A DNA stretch of 64,000 nucleotides from Flavobacteriaceae bacterium PS02337 (GCA_029959285.1 JASCOE010000003.1:372001-436000); one strand, 5' to 3'; shown: positions 10,601 through 18,993, numbered from the stretch's first letter. Notes: generated from the letters alone by a model not told the origin. Numbers and translations are program-made.

Positions 10601-10763
10601 TTTGTTGAAGAAAATGAATATGGAAAGTTTCAGATTGTATATCAGCGGACAAAATTTATTGATTTTAGATGCTAAAAACTTTACTGGAGTTGATCCAGAA
10701 AATGCTGGATTTGGATATCCACAGCCAACCACTTTTACTGCTGGGCTTAATTTTACTTTATAA
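7659..10763 (+). CDS. SusC-type TonB-dependent outer-membrane transporter (fructan locus)
   Basis: Outer-membrane barrel that imports fructo-oligosaccharides together with the SusD lipoprotein encoded next. It has a signal peptide ending near LLMSAQ, a carboxypeptidase-regulatory-like domain (about 22-100), a TonB box region (LNEVVVTGY, 102-110), a plug domain with the family motif YVIDGMP, and a long beta-barrel ending in an aromatic/leucine C-terminus (AGLNFTL). Its 1034 residues are normal for SusC. Fructan specificity comes from its two GH32 neighbours and the fructose-type sensor. Confidence 0.95.
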   Translation: MKSKIIYFLFFFFPALLMSAQEIEIKGTVISSDDGMPLPGATVTIAGTNTSAATDFDGIFSFQNIASNATIVVSFIGYAPQSIPVNGQKTFNITLKVDNNQLNEVVVTGYSKQKKTDITGAVAVVSMKEVMKQPEPNPIKALQGRIAGVKVSSDGSPSGANTKVVIRGVGTLNNTDPLYVIDGMPTKSGLHELNPNDIESIQVLKDASSASIYGSRASNGVIIVTTKKGKEGKMRINFSTYTSLSSYSNKLDVMNANQFGQALWQANINDGLDPNSNNVRYQFDWANVNGKAQLNRVIIPEYLDAEKTLKSADTNWYDAVSQTGVAQSYDLSVSNGSDKGSYVFSLGYYGNEGVVKTTDFERISARMNGSYKYFDGRLVIGENFTLNRTNEVTDPGVLDPALRALPIIPIRTVDGIGWGGPVGGMNDRQNPVRLLEYNKDNKYDYLRLFGNAYADLEIIKNLHIKTSFGMDYGFYKKRTLQRSYKSGYLQNDQTSVTIDQSVSDKWTWTNTAIYSLNFGKSNLNLMAGTEMYKDTYDTTTLRKNDFLIETPDYMYPDAGTGESFTSGTSTVYSLLSYFGKADYEFDNRYLLSATIRRDGSSRFGKNNQFGTFPAVSGGWRISNENFIKDKITAISDLKLRAGWGQTGNQEISNTAVYSLYLATYAGGSPTWATSYGTAYDIAGNGNGLLPSGFIATQSGNDDLKWETTTQTNVGLDFGFFKQKLSGSIDYYIKKTEDILVLPAYLGVIGEGGNRWVNGASMENKGWEFSLGYQDETSFGLKYDVSANISANKNKITQLPDEVKNNYGGDGLNDNILGRPINSMYGYVTDGLFTTQDQVTNSPIQEGKGLGRIRYKDLNGDGQITDKDRTWIGNPNPGFQYGINLNLSYKNFDFTTFWEGTGNVDVINNTKYQTDFWSVDDVGSNKGTRLLNAWSVDNPNSTIPALTTVDRNAENRFSTYYVENGSYLKLRVLQLGYNLPKDLLKKMNMESFRLYISGQNLLILDAKNFTGVDPENAGFGYPQPTTFTAGLNFTL

Positions 10764-10779
10764 TCAAAGATTTAGAAAA

Positions 10780-12471
10780 ATGAAAAAAATACTATATATA
10801 ACAGGGTTTTTAGTGATGGCTTTATTCGCTTCCTGTTCCGATTTTTTAGAAAATAATCCTCGAGGCGTTTTATCAGAAGACGATATTGTAACGCCCGAAA
10901 CGATTGAAGGTTTTATGAATGCCGCTTATGCGCAGTTAGGAAACGATCATTACGATTCGCCTTATAGTTTGTGGCCTTTTGGTAATGTTCGTTCAGACGA
11001 TGCCTACAAAGGCGGAAGTGGCACAAATGATATTCAGGTTTTTCACTTTTTTGAAGTTTCCAATAACATTCGACCAGATTTTGGAGAACTAGATACTTTT
11101 TGGTACAACAGTTATGTTGGAGTTGGAAGAGCTAATAAAGCTTTGAAAGCTTTGGAACAAATCTCAGAAGCCGATTTTCCGTTGAAAAAAACACGTATTG
11201 CAGAAATGCGTTTTTTAAGAGGACATTTTTATTTTATGCTGAAAATCATGTTTAGAAATGTGCCTTATATTACAGAAGATATTCCGGTTGAAGAGTACAA
11301 AACGATTTCAAACGTAGCGCTTTCAAACGAAGAACTTTGGAATAAAATTGCAGAAGATTTTCAGGCTGCAGCCGATGTTTTACCAGAAACACAACCGCAA
11401 GTGGGGCGTGCGACTCAAAAAGCAGCGAATGCGTATTTAGCCAAAACGCGTTTGTATCAAGCGTATACACAGGATGATAATTTTAAAGTTACAGGAACCA
11501 ATGCAGCACATTTAGAGCAAGTAATTGCTGCGACAGATAAAGTGATTGGAAAAGCAACTTTGGAACCTGATTTTGCGAATAATTTTTTACCAGGAAGTTA
11601 CGAAAATGGTCAAGAATCGATCTTCTCTATTCAGTTTTCTGATAATGACGGAACGCTTTACGGAAGATTAAATTTCTCAGATGTGCTTTCAACTCCACAA
11701 GGTTTAGGATGTTGCGATTTTCATAAACCAAGTCAAAACTTAGTAAATGCTTTTAAAACAGGAGCAAATGGACTTCCGCAGTTTGATACCTACAACAATC
11801 AAGATTTTGATTATAAAAACAGAAATGCCAATACGGTCGATCCAAGATTGTATCATACGGTTGCAATGCCTGGTTTGCCTTATAAATATGATCCAGAATA
11901 TGTATATGTTGAAGCTTGGGTTCGTTCTCCAGGAACATACGGATATTTTGCTTCTTTAAAAGAAAACGTTGCGCCAAGCTGTAGTTGTTTTGTCAATATT
12001 GATCCGTTTTATGGAAATTCAAAAAATAGAATTCAAATTCGTTACGCCGACGTGATTTTAATGCGTGCCGAAGCTTTAATTGAATTAGGAAGACAAGCTG
12101 AAGCTTTGCCATTAATTAATGAAATCAGAAAAAGAGCCGCTCAAAGTACAGGAAGACTTCCGTATGCCAATAACTTTAAAGTTGATCTTTATGTTGACGG
12201 AACGAATTGCAACTGGACACAAGATTTTGCCCGTAAAGCAATGCGTTGGGAACGCAGATTAGAATTGGCAATGGAAGGAAGCCGCTTTTTTGATCTTGTT
12301 CGTTGGGGTGTTACAGATCAGGTTTTGAATCAGTTTTATACTGGAGAAAAAACAAAACGAACGTATTATCAAGATGCCTTTTTTGATGCGCAGAAAGAAG
12401 AATATTGCCCTATTCCTTTAAAACAAATCAATTTTAGCCAAGGAGTTTACAAACAAAATCCGGGTTATTAA
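10780..12471 (+). CDS. SusD-type surface glycan-binding lipoprotein (fructan locus)
   Basis: Cell-surface lipoprotein that caps the SusC barrel and captures oligosaccharides. A lipoprotein signal peptide ends at Cys19 (FASC-SDFLENNP), followed by TPR-like helices and the usual C-terminal RagB/SusD region with RWERRLELAMEGSRFFDLVRW. The reading frame stays open upstream to 10669 inside susC, but the ATG at 10780 gives a canonical lipoprotein start (563 residues) 16 bases after the susC stop. This locus has no SusE/SusF gene, unlike the other two here. Confidence 0.94.
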   Translation: MKKILYITGFLVMALFASCSDFLENNPRGVLSEDDIVTPETIEGFMNAAYAQLGNDHYDSPYSLWPFGNVRSDDAYKGGSGTNDIQVFHFFEVSNNIRPDFGELDTFWYNSYVGVGRANKALKALEQISEADFPLKKTRIAEMRFLRGHFYFMLKIMFRNVPYITEDIPVEEYKTISNVALSNEELWNKIAEDFQAAADVLPETQPQVGRATQKAANAYLAKTRLYQAYTQDDNFKVTGTNAAHLEQVIAATDKVIGKATLEPDFANNFLPGSYENGQESIFSIQFSDNDGTLYGRLNFSDVLSTPQGLGCCDFHKPSQNLVNAFKTGANGLPQFDTYNNQDFDYKNRNANTVDPRLYHTVAMPGLPYKYDPEYVYVEAWVRSPGTYGYFASLKENVAPSCSCFVNIDPFYGNSKNRIQIRYADVILMRAEALIELGRQAEALPLINEIRKRAAQSTGRLPYANNFKVDLYVDGTNCNWTQDFARKAMRWERRLELAMEGSRFFDLVRWGVTDQVLNQFYTGEKTKRTYYQDAFFDAQKEEYCPIPLKQINFSQGVYKQNPGY

Positions 12472-12526
12472 TAGTGCAAAAGAAATTTTATGTAGAAAAT
12501 ACCATTTGGTTGTAAGTAGTAATTGA

Positions 12527-12566
12527 TTCAAGGGCAAGCTGTATTTTAAGCTGCCCTTGAATTTTT
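12527..12566 (+). terminator. Terminator-like hairpin between susD and the sugar kinase
   Basis: The arms TTCAAGGGCAAGCT (12527-12540) and AGCTGCCCTTGAA (12549-12561) pair with one bulged base, and five T follow. It resembles an intrinsic terminator, yet it sits only 12 bases before the kinase ATG, leaving no room for a conventional promoter after it. It may act as a leaky terminator or an mRNA-stabilising stem. Confidence 0.7.
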
Positions 12567-12578
12567 AATATTAAAAAA

Positions 12579-13496
12579 ATGATTAAAAATAATAGTTTGA
12601 AGGCGGTGTGTTTTGGTGAGGTTTTATGGGATGTTTTCCCAACGCACAAGAAAATTGGTGGAGCGCCATTGAATGTTGCATTGCGCATGAACGCTTTAGG
12701 TGTAACTACATCGATGATAAGCCGAATTGGGAATGATGAAGCCGGAAATGAAATTCTTTCTTTTTTAAAAGAGAAAAATGTTAGTTCAGAGTTTATTCAA
12801 AAAGATGAGAACTATAAAACAGGAGTTGTAAATGTAATGATTAACGAAAAAGGAAATGCTTCTTACGATATCATGTATCCTTCTTCTTGGGACAAAGTAA
12901 TGCTTATTGATACTATTATTCGAGAGGTTTCTGAATCTGACGCTTTTATTTTTGGAAGTTTAATCTGCAGAGATGAAATCTCAAGATCAACTTTAATGAC
13001 TTTGCTTGAAAAAGCTAAATTCAAAGTTTTAGATGCCAATTTAAGAGCTCCGTATTATACAACTGAAGTACTTTTAGAATTAATGTCAAAAGCGGACTTT
13101 ATAAAACTTAATGATGAAGAATTATGGGAAGTAAGCCGAAACTTAAAATCGCCTTATAATTCTTTTGAACAGAATATTAAATTTATAGCAGAAAAAACGA
13201 AAACCAGTAAAATCTGTATTACAAAAGGAGCATTTGGTGCCGTTTTATACTACGAAGGAAAATATTATTACAATAGTGGGTACTTCATTCAAGTGGTTGA
13301 TACGGTTGGAGCGGGAGATTCTTTTTTAGCCACATTAATTTCAAGATTATTAAAAGGTAAATCTCCTCAAAAATCATTGAATTATGCTTGCGCTGTTGGA
13401 GCTTTAGTGGCTGGACAAGAAGGAGCAAACCCTAAATTATCAAATGATGAAATTAAAAAGTATATGATGCTTGAAAAAGAAAATACGGTTCAGTAA
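12579..13496 (+). CDS. PfkB-family carbohydrate kinase, probable fructokinase
   Basis: Cytoplasmic kinase expected to phosphorylate incoming fructose, the last step encoded by the fructan locus. The 305 residues include the N-terminal GGAPLNVA glycine pair that closes over the sugar and the C-terminal signature DTVGAGDSF with catalytic base Asp247 and the anion hole. It lacks a signal peptide. Known Bacteroides fructan loci carry a fructokinase in the same setting, and its length and motifs match that family better than ribokinase or phosphofructokinase. The leader is A-rich with no Shine-Dalgarno site, and a hairpin lies directly upstream. Confidence 0.9.
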   Translation: MIKNNSLKAVCFGEVLWDVFPTHKKIGGAPLNVALRMNALGVTTSMISRIGNDEAGNEILSFLKEKNVSSEFIQKDENYKTGVVNVMINEKGNASYDIMYPSSWDKVMLIDTIIREVSESDAFIFGSLICRDEISRSTLMTLLEKAKFKVLDANLRAPYYTTEVLLELMSKADFIKLNDEELWEVSRNLKSPYNSFEQNIKFIAEKTKTSKICITKGAFGAVLYYEGKYYYNSGYFIQVVDTVGAGDSFLATLISRLLKGKSPQKSLNYACAVGALVAGQEGANPKLSNDEIKKYMMLEKENTVQ

Positions 13497-13818
13497 TCTA
13501 CGATTAGATTTTTTCAATTTAGCGCAATTTTAAAAGAAAATGCAAAGTAATAATGGCTAAATGAAACAATTTGTACTAAAAATGAGACATGTTGGCTCAA
13601 TCGATTTAGTATATTTGTTTCAAGCCATTTTTTAATTTTAAAATGAATCGTTTCAAAATTCTGTCATACGATTATAAAATTGCTTTAAAAATGGATTCAC
13701 ATATTATACAGAAACAACCATTTAAAAATCCATATTTACGGTTCTTGACAAGTTAAAAACCGATTCCTGATTGTTTACAAATTACATTGCTTTTGAACTA
13801 TCTAAAAAACTAAAATAT
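13497..13818 (+). other. Intergenic region ahead of the redox operon, with a candidate promoter
   Basis: This 322-base AT-rich stretch holds a perfect TAnnTTTG element, TATATTTG at 13610-13617. A TTG lies at 13592-13594, but the 15-base spacing is shorter than the usual 17-23. It probably drives the operon beginning at 13819 independently of the fructan operon. Nothing else is convincing here; a 37-codon reading frame at 13643-13756 has no recognisable features. Confidence 0.45.
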
Positions 13819-15246
13819 ATGTCAGACTATGATTATTCTAGAAGAAAATTTTTAACCAATACTTTATTAGCATCAGCCGCTGCTGCCGTAGTTCCTGGGC
13901 TATTATTTTCAAATGAATTAAAAATACCTAGAGGAACTGCAGATAAAGTAAATCTTGCCTGTGTCGGAATAGGGAATCGCGGAGCAGATATAATTCGTGA
14001 ACTATACAATACAGGATTAGCAAATATTGTTGCACTCTGTGATGTTGATATGGAAGCGCCTCAAACTTTAGAAATATTAAAGCAATTTCCTAATGTGCCT
14101 CGATTTAAAGATTTCAGACAGATGTTTGATAAAATGGGAAATCAGATAGAAGCAGTTTGCATTGGTACTCCCGATTTTTCTCATTTTCCGATTACAATGA
14201 TGGCAATCAATCTTGGCATACATGTTTATGTAGAAAAGCCAATGGCACGTACTTTTAATGAAGTCGAACTGATGATGAAAGCGGCAAAAAAACATCCGAA
14301 AGTTGTAACCCAAATGGGAAATCAAGGACATTCTGAGGCTAATTATTTTCAGTTTAAAGCTTGGACAGATGCAGGAATTATAAAAGATGTAACTGCTATT
14401 ACTGCTCACATGAATTCGCCTAGACGCTGGCACGGTTGGGATCCTAAAATTAAATCGTTTCCACCAGCTGAACCTATACCAAGTACATTAGATTGGAATA
14501 TTTGGCAAATGCAAACCTATGGACATCAATTTAATAAAGAATTTGTAAACGGTCAATGGCGATGCTGGTTTGATTTTGGAATGGGAGCATTGGGAGATTG
14601 GGGAGCGCATATTTTGGATACAGCTCATCAGTTTTTAGATCTTGGACTTCCTTATGAAGTTGATCCAATAAAATTAGATGGACATAATGATTTTTTCTTT
14701 CCAATGTCGACAACGCTATCATTTAAATTTCCGAAAAGAGATACTAAACCGCCTGTTGAAATAAAATGGTACGATGGTGTTGATAATCTTCCGCCCATAC
14801 CTTCAGGTTATGGAGAACAAGGATTAGATCCGAATATACCACCGCCAAGCAATGGTGCTGTTTTACCAGCTAAATTGAATCCAGGTAAAATTATCTATAG
14901 TAAAGATTTGACTTTTAAAGGAGGTTCGCACGGAAGTACTTTGTCAATTATTCCCGAAGAGAAAGCAAAAGAAATGGCTTCACGCTTGCCTTTTGTTCCT
15001 GAAAGCACATCCAATCATTTTGCTAATTTTCTAAAAGCATGTAAAGGAGAAGAAAAAACACGTTCGCCTTTTGAAATTGCTGGACCTTTAAGCCAAGTTT
15101 TTTGCCTTGGAGTTTTAGCGCAATGGACTGGTGAAAAGATTGTTTTTGATAGAAAAAATAAAATAATCACCAGCAGTAAAAATGCGAATGAACTTCTTGT
15201 CGGACCGCCGCCGCGTAAAGAATGGGAGCAATTTTATAAAGTGTAA
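13819..15246 (+). CDS. Tat-exported Gfo/Idh/MocA oxidoreductase (first)
   Basis: NAD(P)-dependent sugar dehydrogenase fold predicted to act in the periplasm. A twin-arginine signal (YSRRKFLTN then an alanine-rich stretch) precedes the Rossmann motif GIGNRGADI and the family lysine motif EKPMA (Lys140). The C-terminal domain carries the GDWGAHILDTAHQ segment usual near the active site. The start at 13819 gives a normal Tat signal and 475 residues; an upstream TTG at 13771 would only add an unlikely extension. Such proteins in Bacteroidota include glycoside 3-dehydrogenases acting with DUF1080 hydrolases, and a DUF1080 gene closes this operon. The substrate is not known. Confidence 0.85.
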   Translation: MSDYDYSRRKFLTNTLLASAAAAVVPGLLFSNELKIPRGTADKVNLACVGIGNRGADIIRELYNTGLANIVALCDVDMEAPQTLEILKQFPNVPRFKDFRQMFDKMGNQIEAVCIGTPDFSHFPITMMAINLGIHVYVEKPMARTFNEVELMMKAAKKHPKVVTQMGNQGHSEANYFQFKAWTDAGIIKDVTAITAHMNSPRRWHGWDPKIKSFPPAEPIPSTLDWNIWQMQTYGHQFNKEFVNGQWRCWFDFGMGALGDWGAHILDTAHQFLDLGLPYEVDPIKLDGHNDFFFPMSTTLSFKFPKRDTKPPVEIKWYDGVDNLPPIPSGYGEQGLDPNIPPPSNGAVLPAKLNPGKIIYSKDLTFKGGSHGSTLSIIPEEKAKEMASRLPFVPESTSNHFANFLKACKGEEKTRSPFEIAGPLSQVFCLGVLAQWTGEKIVFDRKNKIITSSKNANELLVGPPPRKEWEQFYKV

Positions 15247-15291
15247 TTTTTTTGTAACACTTGAATAAAAAATCAAATTAATTATTTACTG

Positions 15292-16311
15292 GTGACAAAT
15301 ATTCTATTAAATAAATCATTGATCTTAATTGTTTTTCTAGTCAGCTTGACCTCATTTTGTCCTGATGAATGGAATAGATACACTATTACTGGTAAAGCTC
15401 AAGGTACAACCTATAGTATTGTATATTATGGAAAAGACAGTATCGTAACAAAGAAATTGATTGATGAAAAATTAATTGAGTTAGACAGTTCGCTTTCATT
15501 ATACAAAAGCTATTCAAAAATAAATCAGTTTAATAATTCAGAAAAAGGTATCGTATTAGATGATCATTTACTTGCGGTCGTTAAAAAATCAATAATCGTA
15601 AATAAAGAAACTAAAGGACTTTTTGATATAACAGTTTTTCCTTTAGTAGAAGCTTGGGGTTTTGGCATTGCGAAAACAAAAAGCATTCCAGATAATTCTG
15701 TAATACTTTCACTTCTAAACTGCGTAAATACCGAATTATTAGAATTGAAAGGAAATTATCTTTCTAAGAAAAAGCCATGCGTAAAAATGGATCTCGATGG
15801 TATAGCCCAAGGTTATAGTGTTGACATTCTAGCAGATTTACTAGAAAAATATCACATCAATAATTATGTTGTAGAATTAGGAGGCGAAATAAGGGTAAAG
15901 GGAACGAAACAGCCTTCTAGAGAAAAAATGAAAATTGGAATTGAATCGCCTTCAGAAGATGAATTTGATCTTCAGCCATTTAATGAAATTATCAATTTAA
16001 ATAAAGGAGCTGTCACAACATCTGGAAGCTATAGAAAATATTATGAAAGTAATGGACATAAGATTACACACATTATCAATCCAAAGACTGGTTATCCGCA
16101 AAATAACGAGCTTATTAGTGTGACGGTATTTGCAGAAGATGCTATAACTGCTGATGCTTACGATAATGCGCTCATGCTGATGGGACTTGAAAAAGCGCTT
16201 GATTTTGTAGAAAAAAGAAAAAATATTGCTGCTTATTTTATTTATAGAAATAATTCTGGAACAGTTTCTAGAAAAGCGAGCAGTGCTTTTTTAAAATTAA
16301 AAAATGACTAA
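15292..16311 (+). CDS. apbE: ApbE, FAD:protein FMN transferase
   Basis: Attaches FMN covalently to a Thr or Ser of exported redox proteins, using FAD and Mg. An N-terminal hydrophobic segment targets it across the membrane; Cys near residue 23 may be a lipid site, but the lipobox is poor. Family motifs are in order: KMDLDGIAQGYSVD, GGEIRVKG, TTSGSYRKYY, HIINPKTGYP and DAITADAYDNALMLMG. The start is GTG at 15292, 45 bases after the preceding gene, and I see no better ATG. The gene is sandwiched between two Tat-exported oxidoreductases, which suggests its acceptor is encoded here. The next protein carries a candidate acceptor motif. Confidence 0.92.
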   Translation: MTNILLNKSLILIVFLVSLTSFCPDEWNRYTITGKAQGTTYSIVYYGKDSIVTKKLIDEKLIELDSSLSLYKSYSKINQFNNSEKGIVLDDHLLAVVKKSIIVNKETKGLFDITVFPLVEAWGFGIAKTKSIPDNSVILSLLNCVNTELLELKGNYLSKKKPCVKMDLDGIAQGYSVDILADLLEKYHINNYVVELGGEIRVKGTKQPSREKMKIGIESPSEDEFDLQPFNEIINLNKGAVTTSGSYRKYYESNGHKITHIINPKTGYPQNNELISVTVFAEDAITADAYDNALMLMGLEKALDFVEKRKNIAAYFIYRNNSGTVSRKASSAFLKLKND

Positions 16312-16329
16312 CTATTATTAATAAACCAC

Positions 16330-17544
16330 ATGAAACGCAGACATTTTATACGCCAGACAGGCTTATTTACAACAGGCTTACTACTGCATCAGCAGATTTT
16401 ACAGGCAGCAGTTTTAAATGGGAAAAAAAAGAATATTTCTGTTGCTGTTATCGGATGTGGAGACAGAGGAAACGGATTAAGTTTTGTTCTTAAAGAGATG
16501 CCTGATGATTTTACGCTAAAGACAGTCTGTGATGTTTTGCCATTTAGACTCGATCAGGCAAAAAATATAAACAAAACAAGTAATTTAAATTACGAATCTG
16601 ATTACCGTAAAGTCTTGGATGACAAAAAAATAGATGCAGTAATTATTGCCGTGCCATTATATCTTCATTACGAAATTGCATCAGCTGCAATTAAAGCAGG
16701 AAAACATGTCTATCTCGAAAAAACAATGACTTATGATGCAGATCAGGCGCTTGCTTTGGTTAATTTAATGAAACAGCATCCAAAACAAGTACTGCAAGTT
16801 GGGCATCAATACAGATACACGCCACTTTATTTTAAAGTAAAAGAGATGATTGACAAAGGTTACCTAGGCAAGGTTATACAAATTGATTGTCGTTGGGATC
16901 GTAATGCGAGTTGGCGAAGACCAGTTCCTTCAGGCTGTACTGACAGGCAGATAAACTGGCGCATGTATAAAGAATATTCGGGAGGTTTACCAGCTGAATT
17001 GCTATCTCATCAGGTTGATTTTATTAACTGGGCATTCAATACGCATCCAGACGAAATACTTGGAACTGGTGGAATTGATTATTATAAAGATGGAAGAGAA
17101 ACTTTTGACAACGTTCAAACTATTCTGCGATACAGCAAAGAAGGTATGATTGGAAATTTTGGCGCAACTTGCAGTAATGCAAAAGACGATTATTTATTTA
17201 AGATAAAAGGAACAAAAGGTACTATCCAATTATTGGTAGATGAGGGTGTTTTCTTTCCCGAAAAAAATACAAGAAAAGAACTTGAAGTTGTTGATGGTGT
17301 TACGGGCGCCACAAAAATTGAATGGAATAACGATGGAGGAATTCCAATTTTGAAAGAGAAATCGAAAGACGGAAGCTGGTACGCGCTTCAGGAATTTTAT
17401 AAAACGATTAATGAAGGAAGTTTACCAGCATCAAATGTTTTTACAGGCGCTACTACCGCTTTCTGTGTACATTTAATGAATAAATCACTATATGAAGATT
17501 CCATTCAAAAATGGAAACCTGAATTTAATCTTACTAATATCTAA
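16330..17544 (+). CDS. Tat-exported Gfo/Idh/MocA oxidoreductase (second), with flavinylation-like motif
   Basis: Predicted periplasmic NAD(P)-binding sugar dehydrogenase of 404 residues. It begins with a Tat-type signal (MKRRHFIRQTG), then GCGDRGNG in the Rossmann fold, EKTM with Lys131, and the ELLSHQVDFINW active-site helix. Near the C-terminus residues 322-328 read DGVTGAT, which fits the Dxx(s/t)GAT consensus where ApbE attaches FMN; Thr328 would be the acceptor. A second, weaker copy (NVFTGAT) follows about 50 residues later. I know of no flavinylated member of this family, so flavinylation is inference from motif and from apbE directly upstream (18-base gap). The motif could be coincidental. 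Confidence 0.85.
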   Translation: MKRRHFIRQTGLFTTGLLLHQQILQAAVLNGKKKNISVAVIGCGDRGNGLSFVLKEMPDDFTLKTVCDVLPFRLDQAKNINKTSNLNYESDYRKVLDDKKIDAVIIAVPLYLHYEIASAAIKAGKHVYLEKTMTYDADQALALVNLMKQHPKQVLQVGHQYRYTPLYFKVKEMIDKGYLGKVIQIDCRWDRNASWRRPVPSGCTDRQINWRMYKEYSGGLPAELLSHQVDFINWAFNTHPDEILGTGGIDYYKDGRETFDNVQTILRYSKEGMIGNFGATCSNAKDDYLFKIKGTKGTIQLLVDEGVFFPEKNTRKELEVVDGVTGATKIEWNNDGGIPILKEKSKDGSWYALQEFYKTINEGSLPASNVFTGATTAFCVHLMNKSLYEDSIQKWKPEFNLTNI

Positions 17545-17555
17545 ACCAACATAGA

Positions 17556-18923
17556 ATGAAAAAAATTGCAACAATCATTTTTTTATTTACAGGAATAATT
17601 TGCAATGCGCAGTCGGGTAATTGGCAGTCATTGTTTGACGGAAAAACACTAAATGGATGGAAACAGCTCACAGGTTCAGCTTCTTATAGCGTAGAAAACG
17701 GAATGATCGTTGGAACTACAGTCGATAAATCGCCAAATTCTTTTCTGGCATCTGATAAACGTATAACGGGAGATTTTGTATTGGAAATGGAAACCATGAT
17801 GACAGATACAATTACTAATTCTGGTGTACAGTTTAAAAGTAATTTTGACCCAAAAGCCAATGACGGAAAAGGAAAAGTATATGGTTATCAATATGATGTA
17901 GATCCGACTTCAAGAAAATGGAGCGGCGGAATTTATGATGAAGGAAGAAGAGAATGGCTTTATCCTGTATCAAACAATCCAAAAGGTCAAATACTTTTTA
18001 CTCCAAACGTTTTTCACAAAGTCCGCATAGAATGTATTGGTCAGAAGGTAAAAACATGGCTTGACGATCAGCCAGTTTCTTTTTTAGTTGATTCCTTGTC
18101 GGCAAACGAAGGAATTATTGCACTTCAAGTTCATGCTATCGGCAAACCTCAAGATGCAGGAGTTAAAATTTATTGGAAGAATATCAGACTTCAAACAAAA
18201 AATATAAAAGAACTTCCTTTTCCAAAAGGAGTTTATGTGGCGGGTCTAATTCCAAATAAATTAACGCCATACGAGCAAGAGAATGGTTGGAAGTTATTGT
18301 TTGATGGAAAAACCACAAACGGATGGATTGGCGCTCATAAAAATACTTTTCCCGAAAAAGGCTGGAGATTAAAAGATGGCATCTTGCAAGTTATGGCATC
18401 AAATGGTGATGAATCTACTAACGGAGGAGATATTGTAACTCAAAAGGAATTTGCAGCATTTGATTTATCATTTGATTTTAAACTAACTGACGGAGCCAAT
18501 AGCGGTATAAAATATTTTGTAACATTAAATGAGCAGAGTAAAGGTTCTGCAATAGGTTTAGAATATCAATTACTTGACGATGATCTTCATCCAGACGCAA
18601 AATTGGGTAGAGATGGCAATCGTACACTTGGTTCTCTTTATGATTTAATTAAAGCAAAAAAAATAAAACGCTTTTTCCGTAAACCTGGAAATTGGAATAC
18701 AGGAAGAGTAATTGTATATCCTAATAATCATGTTGAACATTATCTAAATGGTGTAAAAGTATTAGAATATGAAAGAGGTTCACAAGCCTTTCGTGATTTG
18801 GTTGCGCAAAGTAAATACAAAATCTGGCCAGATTTTGGAGAAGCACCAAAAGGACATATTTTAATACAAGATCATGGTAACGAAGTAAGTTTTAGAAGTA
18901 TTAAAATCAAAGAATTAAAATAA
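17556..18923 (+). CDS. Tandem DUF1080 (3-keto-glycoside hydrolase-like) protein
   Basis: Exported protein with two DUF1080 domains, concanavalin-like beta-sandwiches. After a signal peptide ending near ICNAQ come domain 1 (about 22-212, opening WQSLFDGKTLNGWK) and domain 2 (about 240-455, opening WKLLFDGKTTNGWI). The shared FDGKTxNGW opening marks the repeat. The family has been renamed after members that hydrolyse 3-keto-glycosides made by Gfo/Idh/MocA dehydrogenases, which matches the two such genes upstream. The start is 11 bases after the previous gene and a terminator follows, so it is last in a four-gene operon. Which domain is catalytic cannot be told from sequence. Confidence 0.85.
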   Translation: MKKIATIIFLFTGIICNAQSGNWQSLFDGKTLNGWKQLTGSASYSVENGMIVGTTVDKSPNSFLASDKRITGDFVLEMETMMTDTITNSGVQFKSNFDPKANDGKGKVYGYQYDVDPTSRKWSGGIYDEGRREWLYPVSNNPKGQILFTPNVFHKVRIECIGQKVKTWLDDQPVSFLVDSLSANEGIIALQVHAIGKPQDAGVKIYWKNIRLQTKNIKELPFPKGVYVAGLIPNKLTPYEQENGWKLLFDGKTTNGWIGAHKNTFPEKGWRLKDGILQVMASNGDESTNGGDIVTQKEFAAFDLSFDFKLTDGANSGIKYFVTLNEQSKGSAIGLEYQLLDDDLHPDAKLGRDGNRTLGSLYDLIKAKKIKRFFRKPGNWNTGRVIVYPNNHVEHYLNGVKVLEYERGSQAFRDLVAQSKYKIWPDFGEAPKGHILIQDHGNEVSFRSIKIKELK

Positions 18924-18938
18924 TATAGCTAGAAAAAC

Positions 18939-18975
18939 AAAAAAAGCAGATCTGATTTCAGACTGCTTTTTTTTT
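18939..18975. terminator. Bidirectional intrinsic terminator
   Basis: AAAAAAAGCAGATCTGA pairs with TCAGACTGCTTTTTTT with one bulged base and a two-base loop. A-tracts and T-tracts on both sides let it serve the operon ending at 18923 and the convergent gene ending at 18994. Confidence 0.88.
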
Positions 18976-18993
18976 GTTGTTTAAATAAGTCGA

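Noticed and set aside
10669-10779. Upstream extension of the fructan SusD frame into susC
   Set aside because: The internal ATG at 10780 begins a canonical lipoprotein signal peptide and removes the overlap.
13643-13756. 37-codon plus-strand reading frame between the fructokinase and the redox operon
   Set aside because: It has no signal, domain or composition supporting a gene, and it lies in the probable promoter leader.
17556-18923. DUF1080 protein as a second flavinylation target
   Set aside because: Its sequence has no Dxx(s/t)GAT motif; the nearest look-alike (TDGANSG) does not fit.
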